Below, piece after piece: positions 1 to 8,425 of a DNA stretch of 64,000 nt; position 1 is the first letter of the stretch, and each line of letters starts with the position of its first letter. The DNA is from Luteimonas sp. FCS-9. GTDB taxonomy: Bacteria > Pseudomonadota > Gammaproteobacteria > Xanthomonadales > Xanthomonadaceae. Both the position numbers and the translations under genes were made by a program. The notes under the pieces are model-generated. The model worked only from the letters and a program-made list of their open reading frames with translations. It ran no database searches and had not been told where the DNA came from. Location: contig NZ_LASZ01000011.1 in NCBI RefSeq assembly GCF_001014645.1, positions 1 through 64,000 of the forward strand. The letters are read 5' to 3'.

Positions 1-868
1 CGCTAGGGCGATAGCGATCGACCGGCACGCCCATCCCCAGCGCCTCGTGTGGGCGCTGCTGGTTGTAGATGGCCCGCCAGCCATCGAAAGCGCGTTGCGC
101 CTGGGCGAGGTCGATCAGGGGCGTGTGCTGCAGCACTTCGACCTTCAGCGTGCGGTGGAAGCGTTCGTCCTTGCCTTGTGTCTGTGGATGAAACGGCCGC
201 GAATGGCCGACGCGGATTCCTTGCCGCATCAGCCATAGATCGAGTCGGGTGTAGTGGGCGCCATCGGTGCCCCAGGGCGCGCCGTTGTCCATGGTCATCC
301 GCAGCGGCACGCCGTAGCGCCGGAAGGCCGTGGTCAGGTGCCCGATGACGGTATCGCGCGTCTCCTCGCCGCAGGCCTGCAGGACCAAGGCGTAGCGGGA
401 ATGGTCATCGAGTACGGTCAGCGGATGACATCGGCCCCGATGCATCGGGACATAGCCCTTGAAGTCCATCTGCCACAGATCGTTGGGCGCCGGGTGCTCG
501 AAGCGCTGCCAAGGCTGGGCTGCCTGGGAGGCGGCAGGCGAGATCAGACCGTGGCGGCGCAGGACGGCATGCACGGTGCTGACGGCTGGCATCGCATGGC
601 CCAGCACCTCCAGCCGACGCGCCAGCTTGCGCGCGCCCCAGGCCGGATGCTGCGTCCGCAACCCCACGATCAAGGCCTCGACCTGCGGCGCGCAGTGCAG
701 CGGCGTGGCATGGGGCCGGCGAGAGCGATCCGATAGCGGCTCACCCGACCGTGCACGCGCCCGCCATTTGTAGCCCGTCGTGGGGCTGATCCCGAATCGG
801 CGACACAACTGCCGAAGGTTGGCGCCATCCCGCAGCGCCAACCGGGTGAACTCCTCACGCAACGTCAT
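1..868 (-). CDS. IS481-family transposase (3' end cut by window edge)
   Basis: DDE transposase that would catalyse transposition of the surrounding element. It starts at the ATG at 868 and stays open for 289 codons to the window edge, so its C-terminus is missing here but nothing is broken. An N-terminal helix-turn-helix covers about residues 12-40 (LCRRFGISPTTGYKW). The integrase core follows, with the catalytic acids D135 (WQMDFKG), D194 (MTMDNG) and E235 (GKDERFHRTL). The C-terminal YNQQRPHEALG motif is typical of the family. It is probably active if the rest of the element is intact. Confidence 0.88.
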   Translation of the reverse strand, partial: MTLREEFTRLALRDGANLRQLCRRFGISPTTGYKWRARARSGEPLSDRSRRPHATPLHCAPQVEALIVGLRTQHPAWGARKLARRLEVLGHAMPAVSTVHAVLRRHGLISPAASQAAQPWQRFEHPAPNDLWQMDFKGYVPMHRGRCHPLTVLDDHSRYALVLQACGEETRDTVIGHLTTAFRRYGVPLRMTMDNGAPWGTDGAHYTRLDLWLMRQGIRVGHSRPFHPQTQGKDERFHRTLKVEVLQHTPLIDLAQAQRAFDGWRAIYNQQRPHEALGMGVPVDRYRPS

Positions 869-979
869 CGTCGACACCTCCTGCCACGGCATCGCGCGCT
901 CCTGTCGGACCGAAATGCCGAGCTTGAATGTGTCCACCATGTCCCCGAACACCCGTCCACCATGTGTCCGGTCTATACA
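1..979 (-). mobile_element. IS481-family insertion sequence, right part only
   Basis: The element consists of one transposase frame reading out of the window plus about 110 bp of end sequence. The outer end is placed near 979, where the minus strand begins TGTATAGACCGGACACA. Inside this end the motif GGTGGACA occurs twice, as expected for a terminal binding region. The other end and any target duplication lie outside the window. The DNA immediately beyond 979 is half of a C/G-rich palindromic repeat found elsewhere in the window, which suggests the element jumped into such a repeat. Confidence 0.8.
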
Positions 980-980
980 C

Positions 981-1006
981 TGCGGGGGAGGGTTGGGGTG
1001 GGGGCC
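981..1006. repeat. Half copy of C/G-rich palindromic repeat (family 1)
   Basis: GCGGGGGAGGGTTGGGGTGGGGG starts directly after the insertion-sequence end. It matches the right arm of the complete copy at 27891-27928. The left arm is absent, consistent with disruption by the insertion sequence. Confidence 0.6.
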
Positions 1007-1022
1007 CGCCGTTGATCGCATG

Positions 1023-1049
1023 AAACCCAGGACATCACGTCCTGGGTTT
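1023..1049. terminator. Perfect 11-bp hairpin followed by T-rich tract on + strand
   Basis: AAACCCAGGAC at 1023-1033 pairs exactly with GTCCTGGGTTT at 1039-1049 across a 5-nt loop, followed by T-rich sequence on the plus strand. It looks like an intrinsic terminator, but no plus-strand gene ends here, so it may be left over from a gene removed when the neighbouring insertion sequence arrived, or it may serve the minus-strand oxidoreductase gene that ends at 1225 through its A-rich flank. Confidence 0.45.
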
Positions 1050-1084
1050 TTGGTTTTGGAAACAGGCTTCAGCGCGAGCGTCTG

Positions 1085-1121
1085 CCCCCTCCCCGGCCCT
1101 CCCCCGCACGCGGGGGAGGGA
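1085..1121. repeat. C/G-rich palindromic repeat, family 1
   Basis: The core CCCTCCCCCGC-ac-GCGGGGGAGGG forms a perfect hairpin, preceded by a CCCCCTCCCC arm. The same core recurs near 6372, 14391, 27790 and 27893. Confidence 0.7.
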
Positions 1122-1224
1122 GAACGGCGGCGCGCGGAAGAGGACAACGCAACGCCGGGGCGGGAGGCGGGAGGCGGGAGGCGGGAGGCGCAGGACGCGC
1201 GGCGTGGAACAGTCGGACGCAGCC

Positions 1225-2250
1225 TCAGTCGGCGAGCTTCACGACGAGCTTGCCGAAGTTGCGGCCTTCGAGCATGCCGATGAAGGCCTCGGGAGCGTTT
1301 TCCAGGCCTTCGACGACGTCCTCGCGCCAGCGGATGCGGCCGTCGCGCAGCCAGGCGCCCATCTCGCGCAGGAACTCGGGATAGAGCGCGATGAAGTCGC
1401 GCTGGATGAAGCCGCGCACGGTCAGGTGGCGGGTCAGGATCAGGCTCATCAGCTGCGAGAGGCGATCGGGGCCGGGCGGCGGGGCGCTGTCGTTGTAGTG
1501 CGCGACGAGGCCGCAGACCGGCACGCGAGCGAAGTCGTTGAGCAGCGGCAGCACGGCGTCGAGCACCTTGCCGCCGACGTTCTCGAAGTAGACGTCGATG
1601 CCGTCGGGGCACGCGGCCTGCAACTGCGCGGCGAAGTCGTCGGCGCGGTGGTCGAGCGCGACGTCGAAGCCGAGCTCGTCGCGCACGTGCGCGACCTTGT
1701 CGGGGCCGCCGGCGATGCCGACCACGCGCGCGCCCTGCAGCTTGGCGATCTGCCCGACGGTCGCGCCGACCGGGCCGCTGGCCGCGGCGACGACCAGCGT
1801 CTCGCCGTGCGCGGGCTTGCCGATCTCGCGCAGGCCGGCGTACGCGGTGAACCCGGGCATGCCGTAGACGCCCAGCGCGAGCGACGGCGCGGGGCCGCCC
1901 GGGTCGAGCTTGCGGCGCAGACCCTCGCCGTCGACCACGGCATGGGTCTGCCAGCCGGCGTGCGCGAGCACGAGGTCGCCCGGCGACCAGGCCGGATGCA
2001 GCGACTCGACCACTTCGGAGACGGTGCCGCCGTCCATGACCTCGCCGATCTCGACCGGCGCGGCGTACGAACGGCCGGCGTTCATGCGGCCGCGCATGTA
2101 AGGGTCAAGCGACAACCAGCGGTTGCGCAGCAGCACCTGGCCGTTGCGCGGCGCCGGCAGCGGGGCGCGTTCGACGCGGAAATTGTCGACGGTCGGCGCG
2201 CCCGTGGGCCGGGACGCGAGGACGATGCGGGTGGTGACGGGATCGCTCAT
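1225..2250 (-). CDS. NADP-dependent MDR-family oxidoreductase (CurA/YncB-like)
   Basis: Probable NADPH-dependent reductase of activated carbon-carbon double bonds, of the zinc-free medium-chain dehydrogenase type (341 aa). The start at 2250 gives MSDPVTTRIVLASRP, which matches the usual beginning of this family (substrate-like N-terminal barrel with LDPYMRGRM at about 48-56). The Rossmann cofactor motif AASGPVGATVG sits at about 157-167, followed by VVGIAGG. FENVGG around residue 230 is another family hallmark. The frame stays open upstream to 2580, but that extension has unrelated composition and was left out. The gene lies 190 bp downstream of an aldo/keto reductase on the same strand, so the two may be co-transcribed. 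The physiological substrate cannot be read from sequence. Confidence 0.88.
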   Translation of the reverse strand: MSDPVTTRIVLASRPTGAPTVDNFRVERAPLPAPRNGQVLLRNRWLSLDPYMRGRMNAGRSYAAPVEIGEVMDGGTVSEVVESLHPAWSPGDLVLAHAGWQTHAVVDGEGLRRKLDPGGPAPSLALGVYGMPGFTAYAGLREIGKPAHGETLVVAAASGPVGATVGQIAKLQGARVVGIAGGPDKVAHVRDELGFDVALDHRADDFAAQLQAACPDGIDVYFENVGGKVLDAVLPLLNDFARVPVCGLVAHYNDSAPPPGPDRLSQLMSLILTRHLTVRGFIQRDFIALYPEFLREMGAWLRDGRIRWREDVVEGLENAPEAFIGMLEGRNFGKLVVKLAD

Positions 2251-2438
2251 CGGGACAGACCTATGGACGGTGACGGACAGGGATACCGCAACGCCGTGCA
2301 CGGCGCCGTCGAAACGGCACGCAGCGGGCCCTGCGGGTCGGGCCGGAGGCACGGATTCGACCGCGACGAGGGGCGCGGCATCGAGCGGGGCGCCGGCGGG
2401 CACGCGCGGCAGCGTGTCGAAGCCGCGCGCGGCGATGC

Positions 2439-3389
2439 TCATCCGGCGCTGGCGCCGTCGAGCGCGGCGATGTCGGCCTTCGACAGCAGCAGCGTGCGCG
2501 CGGCGGCCAGCTCGCGCAGCTGGGCGATGCCGGTGGCGCTGACGATCGGGGCGGTGATGCCGGGCCGCGCGATCAACCACGCCAGCGCGACCTGGGCGAC
2601 GGTCGCGGCGTGGCGGCAGGCGACGTCGTCGAGCGCGCCGAGGATGCGCTTGCCGCGCGGGTTGAGGTACTGCTTGACCACCTGGGCACCGCGCGCGCTG
2701 GACTTGGCAGCGTCGGCCTCGCTGCGGTACTTGCCGCTGAGAAAGCCGCTGGCCAGCGAGTAATAGCCGATCACGCCCAGGCCGTGCGCGCGCACCAGCG
2801 GCTCGAGCTCGCGTTCGTAGCCGGCGCGGTCATAGAGGTTGTACTGCGGCTGCAGCGTCTCGTAGCGCGGCAGGCCGTGCCGGCGCGAGACCTCCAGCGC
2901 CTCGGCCAGCCGCGGGGCGGTGTAGTTGGACGCGCCGATCGCGCGCACCTTGCCCTGTTCGATCAGCCGCGAGAATGCGCCGAGCGTGTCTTCCAGCGGC
3001 ACCGAGGGGTCGTCCTCGTGGGCCTGGTAGAGGTCGATGACGTCGGTGCCCAGCCGACGCAGCGAGTCCTCGCACGCGGCCTGGATGTTCGCCGGCGACA
3101 GGCCGGGGCGCTGCGACCACTTGGCGACCTTGGTGGCGATGGTCACCGCGTCGCGCTTGCCGCTGCGCTGCAGCCACTTGCCGATCAGCGTCTCCGATTC
3201 GCCGCCGGCATTGCCGTCGGCCCAGGCCGAGTAGACGTCGGCGGTGTCGACCAGGTCGATGCCCAGCGCGACGCACTCGTCGAGCAGCGCGAACGAGGTC
3301 GCCTCGTCGGCGCTCCAGCCGAACACGTTGCCGCCGAACGCCAGCGGCGAGATGCGCAGTCCCGAGGTTCCGAGTTCGCGTTCGGCCAT
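2439..3389 (-). CDS. Aldo/keto reductase
   Basis: Cytosolic NADPH-dependent carbonyl reductase of the AKR superfamily, 316 aa. The start at 3389 (MAERELGTSGLRISPLAFGG) gives the canonical N-terminus; upstream in-frame codons are not family-like. The catalytic tetrad is visible as D48, Y53 (DTADVYSAW), K87 (IATKVAK) and H124 (YQAHEDD). C-terminal cofactor contacts lie around APIVSATG. Its length matches the YajO/Tas-like group that acts on aldehydes and sugars. It precedes the CurA-like reductase on the same strand. Substrate unknown. Confidence 0.9.
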   Translation of the reverse strand: MAERELGTSGLRISPLAFGGNVFGWSADEATSFALLDECVALGIDLVDTADVYSAWADGNAGGESETLIGKWLQRSGKRDAVTIATKVAKWSQRPGLSPANIQAACEDSLRRLGTDVIDLYQAHEDDPSVPLEDTLGAFSRLIEQGKVRAIGASNYTAPRLAEALEVSRRHGLPRYETLQPQYNLYDRAGYERELEPLVRAHGLGVIGYYSLASGFLSGKYRSEADAAKSSARGAQVVKQYLNPRGKRILGALDDVACRHAATVAQVALAWLIARPGITAPIVSATGIAQLRELAAARTLLLSKADIAALDGASAG

Positions 3390-3569
3390 GGTCGAAGATC
3401 CCCTGCAGACGAAGAAGCCACCAGCATAGGCAGCAGGCGGCGCCGTGCGCGTGGACGCGCCGCAAAGCAGTGTTCCGGCCGCGCGCGCAAGCCGGTGCGG
3501 CGGCAGGCCCGGCGCGCGGCAGCGCGGCTTGTGGCACGCTTGCGCGACCTCGCCACCGGAGTTCCGCCC

Positions 3570-4421
3570 ATGCAACGCAGCTTGTCGTTGTGCGCCGCCG
3601 CCCTGCTCGCGCTGACCGCCTGCGGCGGCCCGCAGACCCGGGCCGACACCTCGGCCGACCTCGACGCGGCCAACGTCGCGCGCCTGGATGCGGCGATCGC
3701 CGGCGACTGGCGCACGCCCGAGAACGCCGCGCGCGACGGCGCCCGCCACCCACGCGAGACGCTGCGCTTCTTCGGCGTGCGTCCCGGCCAGACGGTGATC
3801 GAGATCACGCCCGGCAGCGGCGCGTGGTACACCGAGATCCTGGCGCCGTACCTGCGCGACACCGGCCGCTACGTCGCGGCGGTCGTCGACCCGGCGGCGG
3901 TGCCCGCCGGGCGCGGACGCGACTACCAGCAGGCCCAGCACGATGGCCTGCAGGCGCGCTTCGAGCGCGACCCGGCGCACTTCGACCAGGCCCGCATCGT
4001 GGCCTACGACCCGGCGGCGCCGCGGCTGGGCCCGGCCGGTTCGGCCGACGTGGTGCTGACGTTCCGCAACGTCCACAACTGGCGCAGCAGCGGCCAGGCC
4101 GAGGCGATGTTCAAGGCCTTCCACGAGGTGCTGCGCCCGGGCGGCGTACTCGGCGTCGTCGAGCACCGCGCGCGCACCGACGTGCCCGCCGACGACCGCA
4201 GCGGCTACGTCGGCCAGGCCCAGGTGATCGCGCTGGCGCAGGCAGCCGGCTTCCGGGTCGACGGCAGCAGCGAGGTCAACGCCAATCCCCGCGACACGCG
4301 CGACCATCCCAACGGCGTGTGGACCCTGCCCCCGTCCAACCGCCACGAGCCGGGCGATGCCGCCCGCTATGCCGCGATCGGCGAAAGCGACCGGATGACG
4401 TTGCGCTTCGTGAAGCCCTGA
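3570..4421 (+). CDS. Lipoprotein class I SAM-dependent methyltransferase
   Basis: A 283-aa protein with a lipoprotein signal (LCAAALLALTAC, lipobox LTAC, Cys18) followed by a methyltransferase-like domain. The SAM-binding motif is VIEITPGSGAWYTEIL at about 72-87, and ADVVLTFRNVHNW plus LRPGGVLGVVEHRA are the later strands. Periplasmic methyltransferases of this type are common in Xanthomonadaceae, but their substrate is unknown and SAM supply in the periplasm is unclear, so the domain may be non-catalytic. The start at 3570 is chosen because it begins the signal peptide. A hairpin-forming repeat follows the stop and may end transcription. Confidence 0.85.
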   Translation: MQRSLSLCAAALLALTACGGPQTRADTSADLDAANVARLDAAIAGDWRTPENAARDGARHPRETLRFFGVRPGQTVIEITPGSGAWYTEILAPYLRDTGRYVAAVVDPAAVPAGRGRDYQQAQHDGLQARFERDPAHFDQARIVAYDPAAPRLGPAGSADVVLTFRNVHNWRSSGQAEAMFKAFHEVLRPGGVLGVVEHRARTDVPADDRSGYVGQAQVIALAQAAGFRVDGSSEVNANPRDTRDHPNGVWTLPPSNRHEPGDAARYAAIGESDRMTLRFVKP

Positions 4422-4440
4422 CGGGCCGGCGCGGGCCATC

Positions 4441-4527
4441 GGGATTCGGGATTCGCAACCGCGCCGTCCCGCAGCCTGCGTCGCCCGCGTGCCGTTCCGA
4501 ATCCCCAATCCCGAATCCCGAATCCCC
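4441..4527. repeat. Inverted GATTCGGGATTCG-type repeat
   Basis: GGGATTCGGGATTCG at 4441 is inverted at about 4498-4527 as CGAATCCC units, so the interval can fold into a long hairpin. Tandem GGGATTCG arrays of this kind are scattered through Xanthomonadaceae genomes. Its right arm runs into the start codon of rluE. Confidence 0.75.
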
Positions 4528-5070
4528 GTGCTGATCGCCCTCAACAAGCCCTTCGCCGTGCTGTGCCAGTTCACCGACCGCAGCACGCCGCCGCGGGCGA
4601 CGCTGGCGGGGTTCGGGCTGCCGGCAGGGGTCTATCCGGCCGGGCGGCTGGACCACGACAGCGAGGGCCTGCTGTTGCTGACCGACGACGGGGCGCTGGC
4701 GCACCGGATCACCGATCCGCGGCACAAGCTGCCCAAGACCTACCGGGTGCAGGTCGAGGGCGCGCCGACGCCGGCGCAGCTGCAGGCGCTGCGCGACGGC
4801 GTGACGCTCAACGACGGCCCGACGCGCCCGGCGCAGGTGGCGCTGCTCGACCCGCCGCCGGCACTGTGGCCGCGCGACCCGCCGGTGCGGGTGCGCAAGA
4901 CGGTGCCCGACGCGTGGCTGGAACTGACGATCCGCGAAGGGCGCAACCGGCAGGTCCGGCGGATGACCGCGGCGGTCGGGCTGCCGACGCTGCGGCTGGT
5001 GCGGGTCGCGATCGGGCGCTGGCGGCTGGACGGGCTCGCACCCGGCCAATGGCGGGCCGAGACCGGCTGA
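4528..5070 (+). CDS. rluE: 23S rRNA pseudouridine synthase RluE
   Basis: Isomerises a uridine of helix 89 of 23S rRNA (U2457 in E. coli) to pseudouridine. It is 180 aa when started at the GTG at 4528 (MLIALNKPFAVLCQFTD). The catalytic aspartate lies in GRLDHDSEG (D42), and the stretches GVTLNDGPTRPAQ, LWPRDPPVRVRK and EGRNRQVRRMTA follow E. coli RluE closely. The start is awkward: a dispersed inverted repeat ends exactly at the GTG and no Shine-Dalgarno is visible. A GTG at 4489 is in frame but lies inside the repeat. The S4 domain of the RsuA branch is absent, as usual for RluE. Confidence 0.92.
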   Translation: MLIALNKPFAVLCQFTDRSTPPRATLAGFGLPAGVYPAGRLDHDSEGLLLLTDDGALAHRITDPRHKLPKTYRVQVEGAPTPAQLQALRDGVTLNDGPTRPAQVALLDPPPALWPRDPPVRVRKTVPDAWLELTIREGRNRQVRRMTAAVGLPTLRLVRVAIGRWRLDGLAPGQWRAETG

Positions 5071-5183
5071 ACGGGAAACCGGGGGACATTCGGGCGTCCC
5101 TCACGCGGCGTGCATTTCTGTTAACGTCTGCGCCGATTTGGCGCCGATCCGCGCGCCGCCTGCCAGGCTTCCCCCGGAGCTCC

Positions 5184-6335
5184 ATGCCCTACTCCACTCC
5201 CGTCAGCGGCCGTATCCTCGTCGTCGACGATCAGCCGGCGAATCTGCGCGTGGTCAGTTCGCTGCTGAGCCGGCATGGCTACGAGGTCACGACCGCCGCC
5301 GACGGCGCCGAGGCGCTGGCGCTGCTGGCCGACCTGCGGCCGGACCTGCTGCTGCTCGACATGCTGATGCCGAACATGGACGGCTTCACGCTGCTGGGCG
5401 AGATCAAGCAGATTCCCGAACTGCTGCGGCTGCCGGTGGTGTTCCTGACCGTCGCGCAGGATCGCGACCTGCTGCTGCGCGCGTTCGACGCGGGCGCGGT
5501 GGACTACGTCACCAAGCCGTTCATGCCCGAGGAACTGCTGGCGCGCGTCAACGCGCACGTCGGACTCAAGCAGACCCGCGACCGGCTCGAGCGCATCGCG
5601 CGCGAGCGCCAGGAGCTGGTGAACCTGGTGGCGCACGACCTGAAGAACCCGCTGTCGAGCATCTGGTTCGCCAGCGACATGCTGATCAAGGGCGAGACCA
5701 AGCCCGAGCGCGTGCCGCGCTACCACCGGATGATCCACGACAGCGCGGAGGATGCGCTGGGCTACATCCGGCGCTACCTCGAGACCCAGGACACGTCGCG
5801 CAAGAGCGAGACGGCCGGCAACACCACCGCGCTGCGCGAGGTCGTCGACTGGCTGGTCGACCGCTACGCGCTGCAGTTCGAGGATCGGGGCGTGGCGCTG
5901 CAGACGCGGCTGCCGTCGGCCTCGCCGGTGGTCGCGGTCGACATGCTGGTGCTGCGCCAGGTAGCGGAGAACCTGATCACCAACGCGATCAAGTACGCGC
6001 CGACGAGCAACGTCGACATCTCGCTGCGCGGCGGCGGGCCGGGGTTCTGGCAGCTGCTGATCGAGGACCGCGGGCCGGGCATCGCGCGCGACCTGCAGCA
6101 CGCGCTGTTCCGACCGTTCCAGCGGCTGGCGCACGCGGGCAAGGACGACGGGCGCTCCAGCGGACTGGGGCTGTCGCTGGCCAAGCAGATCATCGTCAAC
6201 CTCGGCGGACAGCTGTGGTACGAGGACCGCGAGGGCGGCGGCGCGCGCTTCATCATCGAACTGCCGGAAGTCACCGCCGAGCGCCCGCTGCCGGCCGCCG
6301 CCAACGACGACGCCCCGTCGCGCGCGCGCGACTGA
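5184..6335 (+). CDS. Hybrid response regulator / sensor histidine kinase
   Basis: Cytoplasmic two-component protein (383 aa) with a receiver domain first and a kinase core second and no membrane segment. The receiver (about 10-125) has the acidic pocket DDQ, phospho-acceptor D59 (LLLDMLMP) and K111 (VTKPF). The dimerisation domain carries the phospho-histidine H151 (LVAHDLKNPLSS). The ATPase domain shows the N box (NLITNAIKYAP), G1 (EDRGPGIA) and G2 (SSGLGLSLAKQI). It is preceded by a CCGGAGC ribosome site. With no input domain, signals must come through phosphorylation of its receiver or protein partners. No partner regulator lies adjacent, so the target is unknown. Confidence 0.9.
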   Translation: MPYSTPVSGRILVVDDQPANLRVVSSLLSRHGYEVTTAADGAEALALLADLRPDLLLLDMLMPNMDGFTLLGEIKQIPELLRLPVVFLTVAQDRDLLLRAFDAGAVDYVTKPFMPEELLARVNAHVGLKQTRDRLERIARERQELVNLVAHDLKNPLSSIWFASDMLIKGETKPERVPRYHRMIHDSAEDALGYIRRYLETQDTSRKSETAGNTTALREVVDWLVDRYALQFEDRGVALQTRLPSASPVVAVDMLVLRQVAENLITNAIKYAPTSNVDISLRGGGPGFWQLLIEDRGPGIARDLQHALFRPFQRLAHAGKDDGRSSGLGLSLAKQIIVNLGGQLWYEDREGGGARFIIELPEVTAERPLPAAANDDAPSRARD

Positions 6336-6345
6336 ATTCTGCGCT

Positions 6346-6395
6346 GCCCCCTCCCGTCGCCGATGGCGCCGACCTCCCCCGCAGGCGGGGGAGGT
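6346..6395. repeat. C/G-rich palindromic repeat, family 1
   Basis: Core hairpin ACCTCCCCCGC-ag-GCGGGGGAGGT at 6372-6395. It is identical in its core to the copy at 14391-14414. It lies between convergent genes, where it could act as a bidirectional transcription stop. Confidence 0.7.
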
Positions 6396-6466
6396 GATGC
6401 GGTCGCCGACCGATTCCGATGCGCCTTCCCCTCCGCATGCAACGGAGGCAGGCGGTCGTTCGGACG

Positions 6467-6625
6467 CCAAACACCGAAGGCACCATCGCCACGTCTGCGG
6501 CAGCGGATTGACGGCCGGTGGCCGCGTCAAGCGCGCCAGGGATGGCGCGCGCCCGAGTCAGGGCAGGATGCCCTGACCGAGGGAAGAGCGGCTTCCGGGC
6601 GGCAAGCCGATGCCCATCCGGAGCC
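6467..6625. repeat. Dispersed multi-hairpin repeat, family 2, copy A
   Basis: This stretch fills most of the gene-free interval 6396-6661. It shares three blocks with 42790-43005: CGGCAGCGGA followed by GGCCGGTGGCCGCG, then ATGGCGCGCGCCCGAGTCA, then TGACCGAGGGAAGAGCGGC. The blocks are in the same order and orientation; copy B has about 90 extra bases between blocks two and three. It has no convincing coding frame of its own. Confidence 0.65.
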
Positions 6626-6661
6626 ATGGCGCTTGGCAGGAGCAGGCGACGGTGTGGCACC

Positions 6662-8335
6662 TCATTCTTCATCCCCACCCGATGTCGCGAAGCGCGTGCC
6701 GAAGACGTCGCCGTCGTTCCAGCGCGGGGCCGCGTCGTCGTCGCCGACGATGCGCGTGATCGCCGCGCTCACGCGGGCCAGGCGGGCGGCGTCGCCGTAC
6801 TGGATCGGCAGGTCGGCGCGGTCGCAGGGGCGGTGGTAGCAGTTGCGCAGGAACCACGTGGCCGCCACGCGCGGGGCTTGGCCCGCGCTGGCCGGCGCGA
6901 CGCCGCCGTCGAGGTACAGCGCCGGCACGCCCGCGCGCACGAAGGCGTACTGGTCGCTGCGCACGAACGCCGCTTCCTCGGGGAACGGGTCGGGCGACAG
7001 CGCGACGCCGACCTCGGCCGTGGCGCGCTCGGCGGCGGCCTTCAGGCTCGAATGCTCGACGCCGATCGCCACGACGTCGCGCGTGGGCGCGGTGAGGATC
7101 GGCATGTCGATGTTGAGGTTGGCGACCGCGCGTCCCACGGCCGGCGGCGGCCGGCGCGCCAGCCAGGTCGCGCCGAGCAGGCCCTGCTCCTCGCCTGTCA
7201 CCGCGGCGAACACCGTCGAGCGCCGCGGCGCGCGGCCGTTGCGCGCGAGCTCGTGCGCGGCTTCGAGCATGATCGCCACGCCCAGCGCGTTGTCGAGCGC
7301 GCCGTTGTGGATGCCCTCGCCGTCGGCGCCCCGCCCCAGGTGGTCGAGGTGCGCGGTGTGCACGACGCTCTCGCCCGCCAGCACCGGATCGCGGCCCGGC
7401 AGCCGACCGACGACGTTGTGCGCGTCGAGCGTGTCGATGCGGGTGCGCGCGGCCAGCGTCAGCGTGCCGGGCAGCGCGAACGGCGTCGCAGTACCGGCGC
7501 GCGCGGCGTCGGCCAGTTGCGCGGCGGTGCGGGGACCGTCGGCGAACACCAGGTCGGCGGCGGCCGCGGACACGATCGCGGCCGCTTGCAGCGCCGGTCC
7601 GCCGTCGAACGCGCGGCCGTCGTCGCCGCGCAGCCGCATCGCCGGCTGCAGCCCGCGCTCGACCGTGCGCGCCCAGGGCGTGCCGGCCTCGTCGGCGGCG
7701 GTGTGCACCAGCACCAGCGCGATCGCGCCGCGCGCGGCGACCGCCTCGGCCTTGGTCCGCAGGCTGGCGTGGTGCGCGTACTGGGTGCCGGGAAAGCGGT
7801 CGGGCGCGCCGCCGAGCGCGACCGCGATGCGCCCGCGCAGGTCGACGCCGCGGAAGTCGTCGTGGTCGAGCTCGGGCGCATCGATCGCCTGGCCGACGAA
7901 GACCGCCGGCGCGGTCGCGTCGCTGCGCCCTCTGGCGAAGTCGGGCAGCGGCAGGAACTGCTCGAACGGGCGCAGCGCGATGCTGCGGCCGCCGCGCCGG
8001 ACCTCGAGCCGGGCACCGTCGCGTTCGACGCGCGCGCGCAGCAGCGGCACGCGCTGCCGCCAGCCGCCGTCGTCGCCGGCCGGGACCAGACCGATCGCGG
8101 CAAAGCGCGCGGCGACGTGGTCGGCGGCCAGCGCGTAGCCGGCGCTGCCGGTGAAGCGGCCTTCCATGCGGTCGTGCGCGAGCGTGCGCACGTCGTCCTC
8201 GATGCGGCGGCCGGCCGGCGTGTCGTTCGCGACCGCCGCGGTGGCCGGCATCGCCTCGGCGGGCGCCGGGGCTGGGTCGCGCCCGCAGCCGGGCAGCAGC
8301 GCGAGCAGGCAGGCGAGCAGCACGAGACGGGGCAT
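6662..8335 (-). CDS. M28-family zinc aminopeptidase, lipoprotein
   Basis: Predicted periplasmic zinc aminopeptidase (557 aa) anchored as a lipoprotein (LLACLLALLPGC, Cys17). The start at 8335 begins the signal; longer frames lack one. A PA domain insertion covers about 145-290. The M28 core carries the two-zinc ligands in HTAHLDHLG, HNGALDNALG, VTGEEQGLLG, LNIDMP and the late YHRPCD histidine. Family members release N-terminal residues from peptides. The C-terminus faces a repeat-filled gap shared with the convergent histidine kinase gene. Confidence 0.9.
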   Translation of the reverse strand: MPRLVLLACLLALLPGCGRDPAPAPAEAMPATAAVANDTPAGRRIEDDVRTLAHDRMEGRFTGSAGYALAADHVAARFAAIGLVPAGDDGGWRQRVPLLRARVERDGARLEVRRGGRSIALRPFEQFLPLPDFARGRSDATAPAVFVGQAIDAPELDHDDFRGVDLRGRIAVALGGAPDRFPGTQYAHHASLRTKAEAVAARGAIALVLVHTAADEAGTPWARTVERGLQPAMRLRGDDGRAFDGGPALQAAAIVSAAAADLVFADGPRTAAQLADAARAGTATPFALPGTLTLAARTRIDTLDAHNVVGRLPGRDPVLAGESVVHTAHLDHLGRGADGEGIHNGALDNALGVAIMLEAAHELARNGRAPRRSTVFAAVTGEEQGLLGATWLARRPPPAVGRAVANLNIDMPILTAPTRDVVAIGVEHSSLKAAAERATAEVGVALSPDPFPEEAAFVRSDQYAFVRAGVPALYLDGGVAPASAGQAPRVAATWFLRNCYHRPCDRADLPIQYGDAARLARVSAAITRIVGDDDAAPRWNDGDVFGTRFATSGGDEE

Positions 8336-8425
8336 GGTGCGGGTCCGGGCGGGCGACGCGGGACCGTAGCACAGGCCACCGGGGCGGCCGCGGGGCCTGC
8401 ACGCCGGACCGGTTAGGCTGCTGCG

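Noticed and set aside
2251..2580. N-terminal extension of the CurA-like reductase
   Set aside because: The in-frame extension overlaps the aldo/keto reductase gene and is not family-like; the homology starts at MSDPVTTRI.
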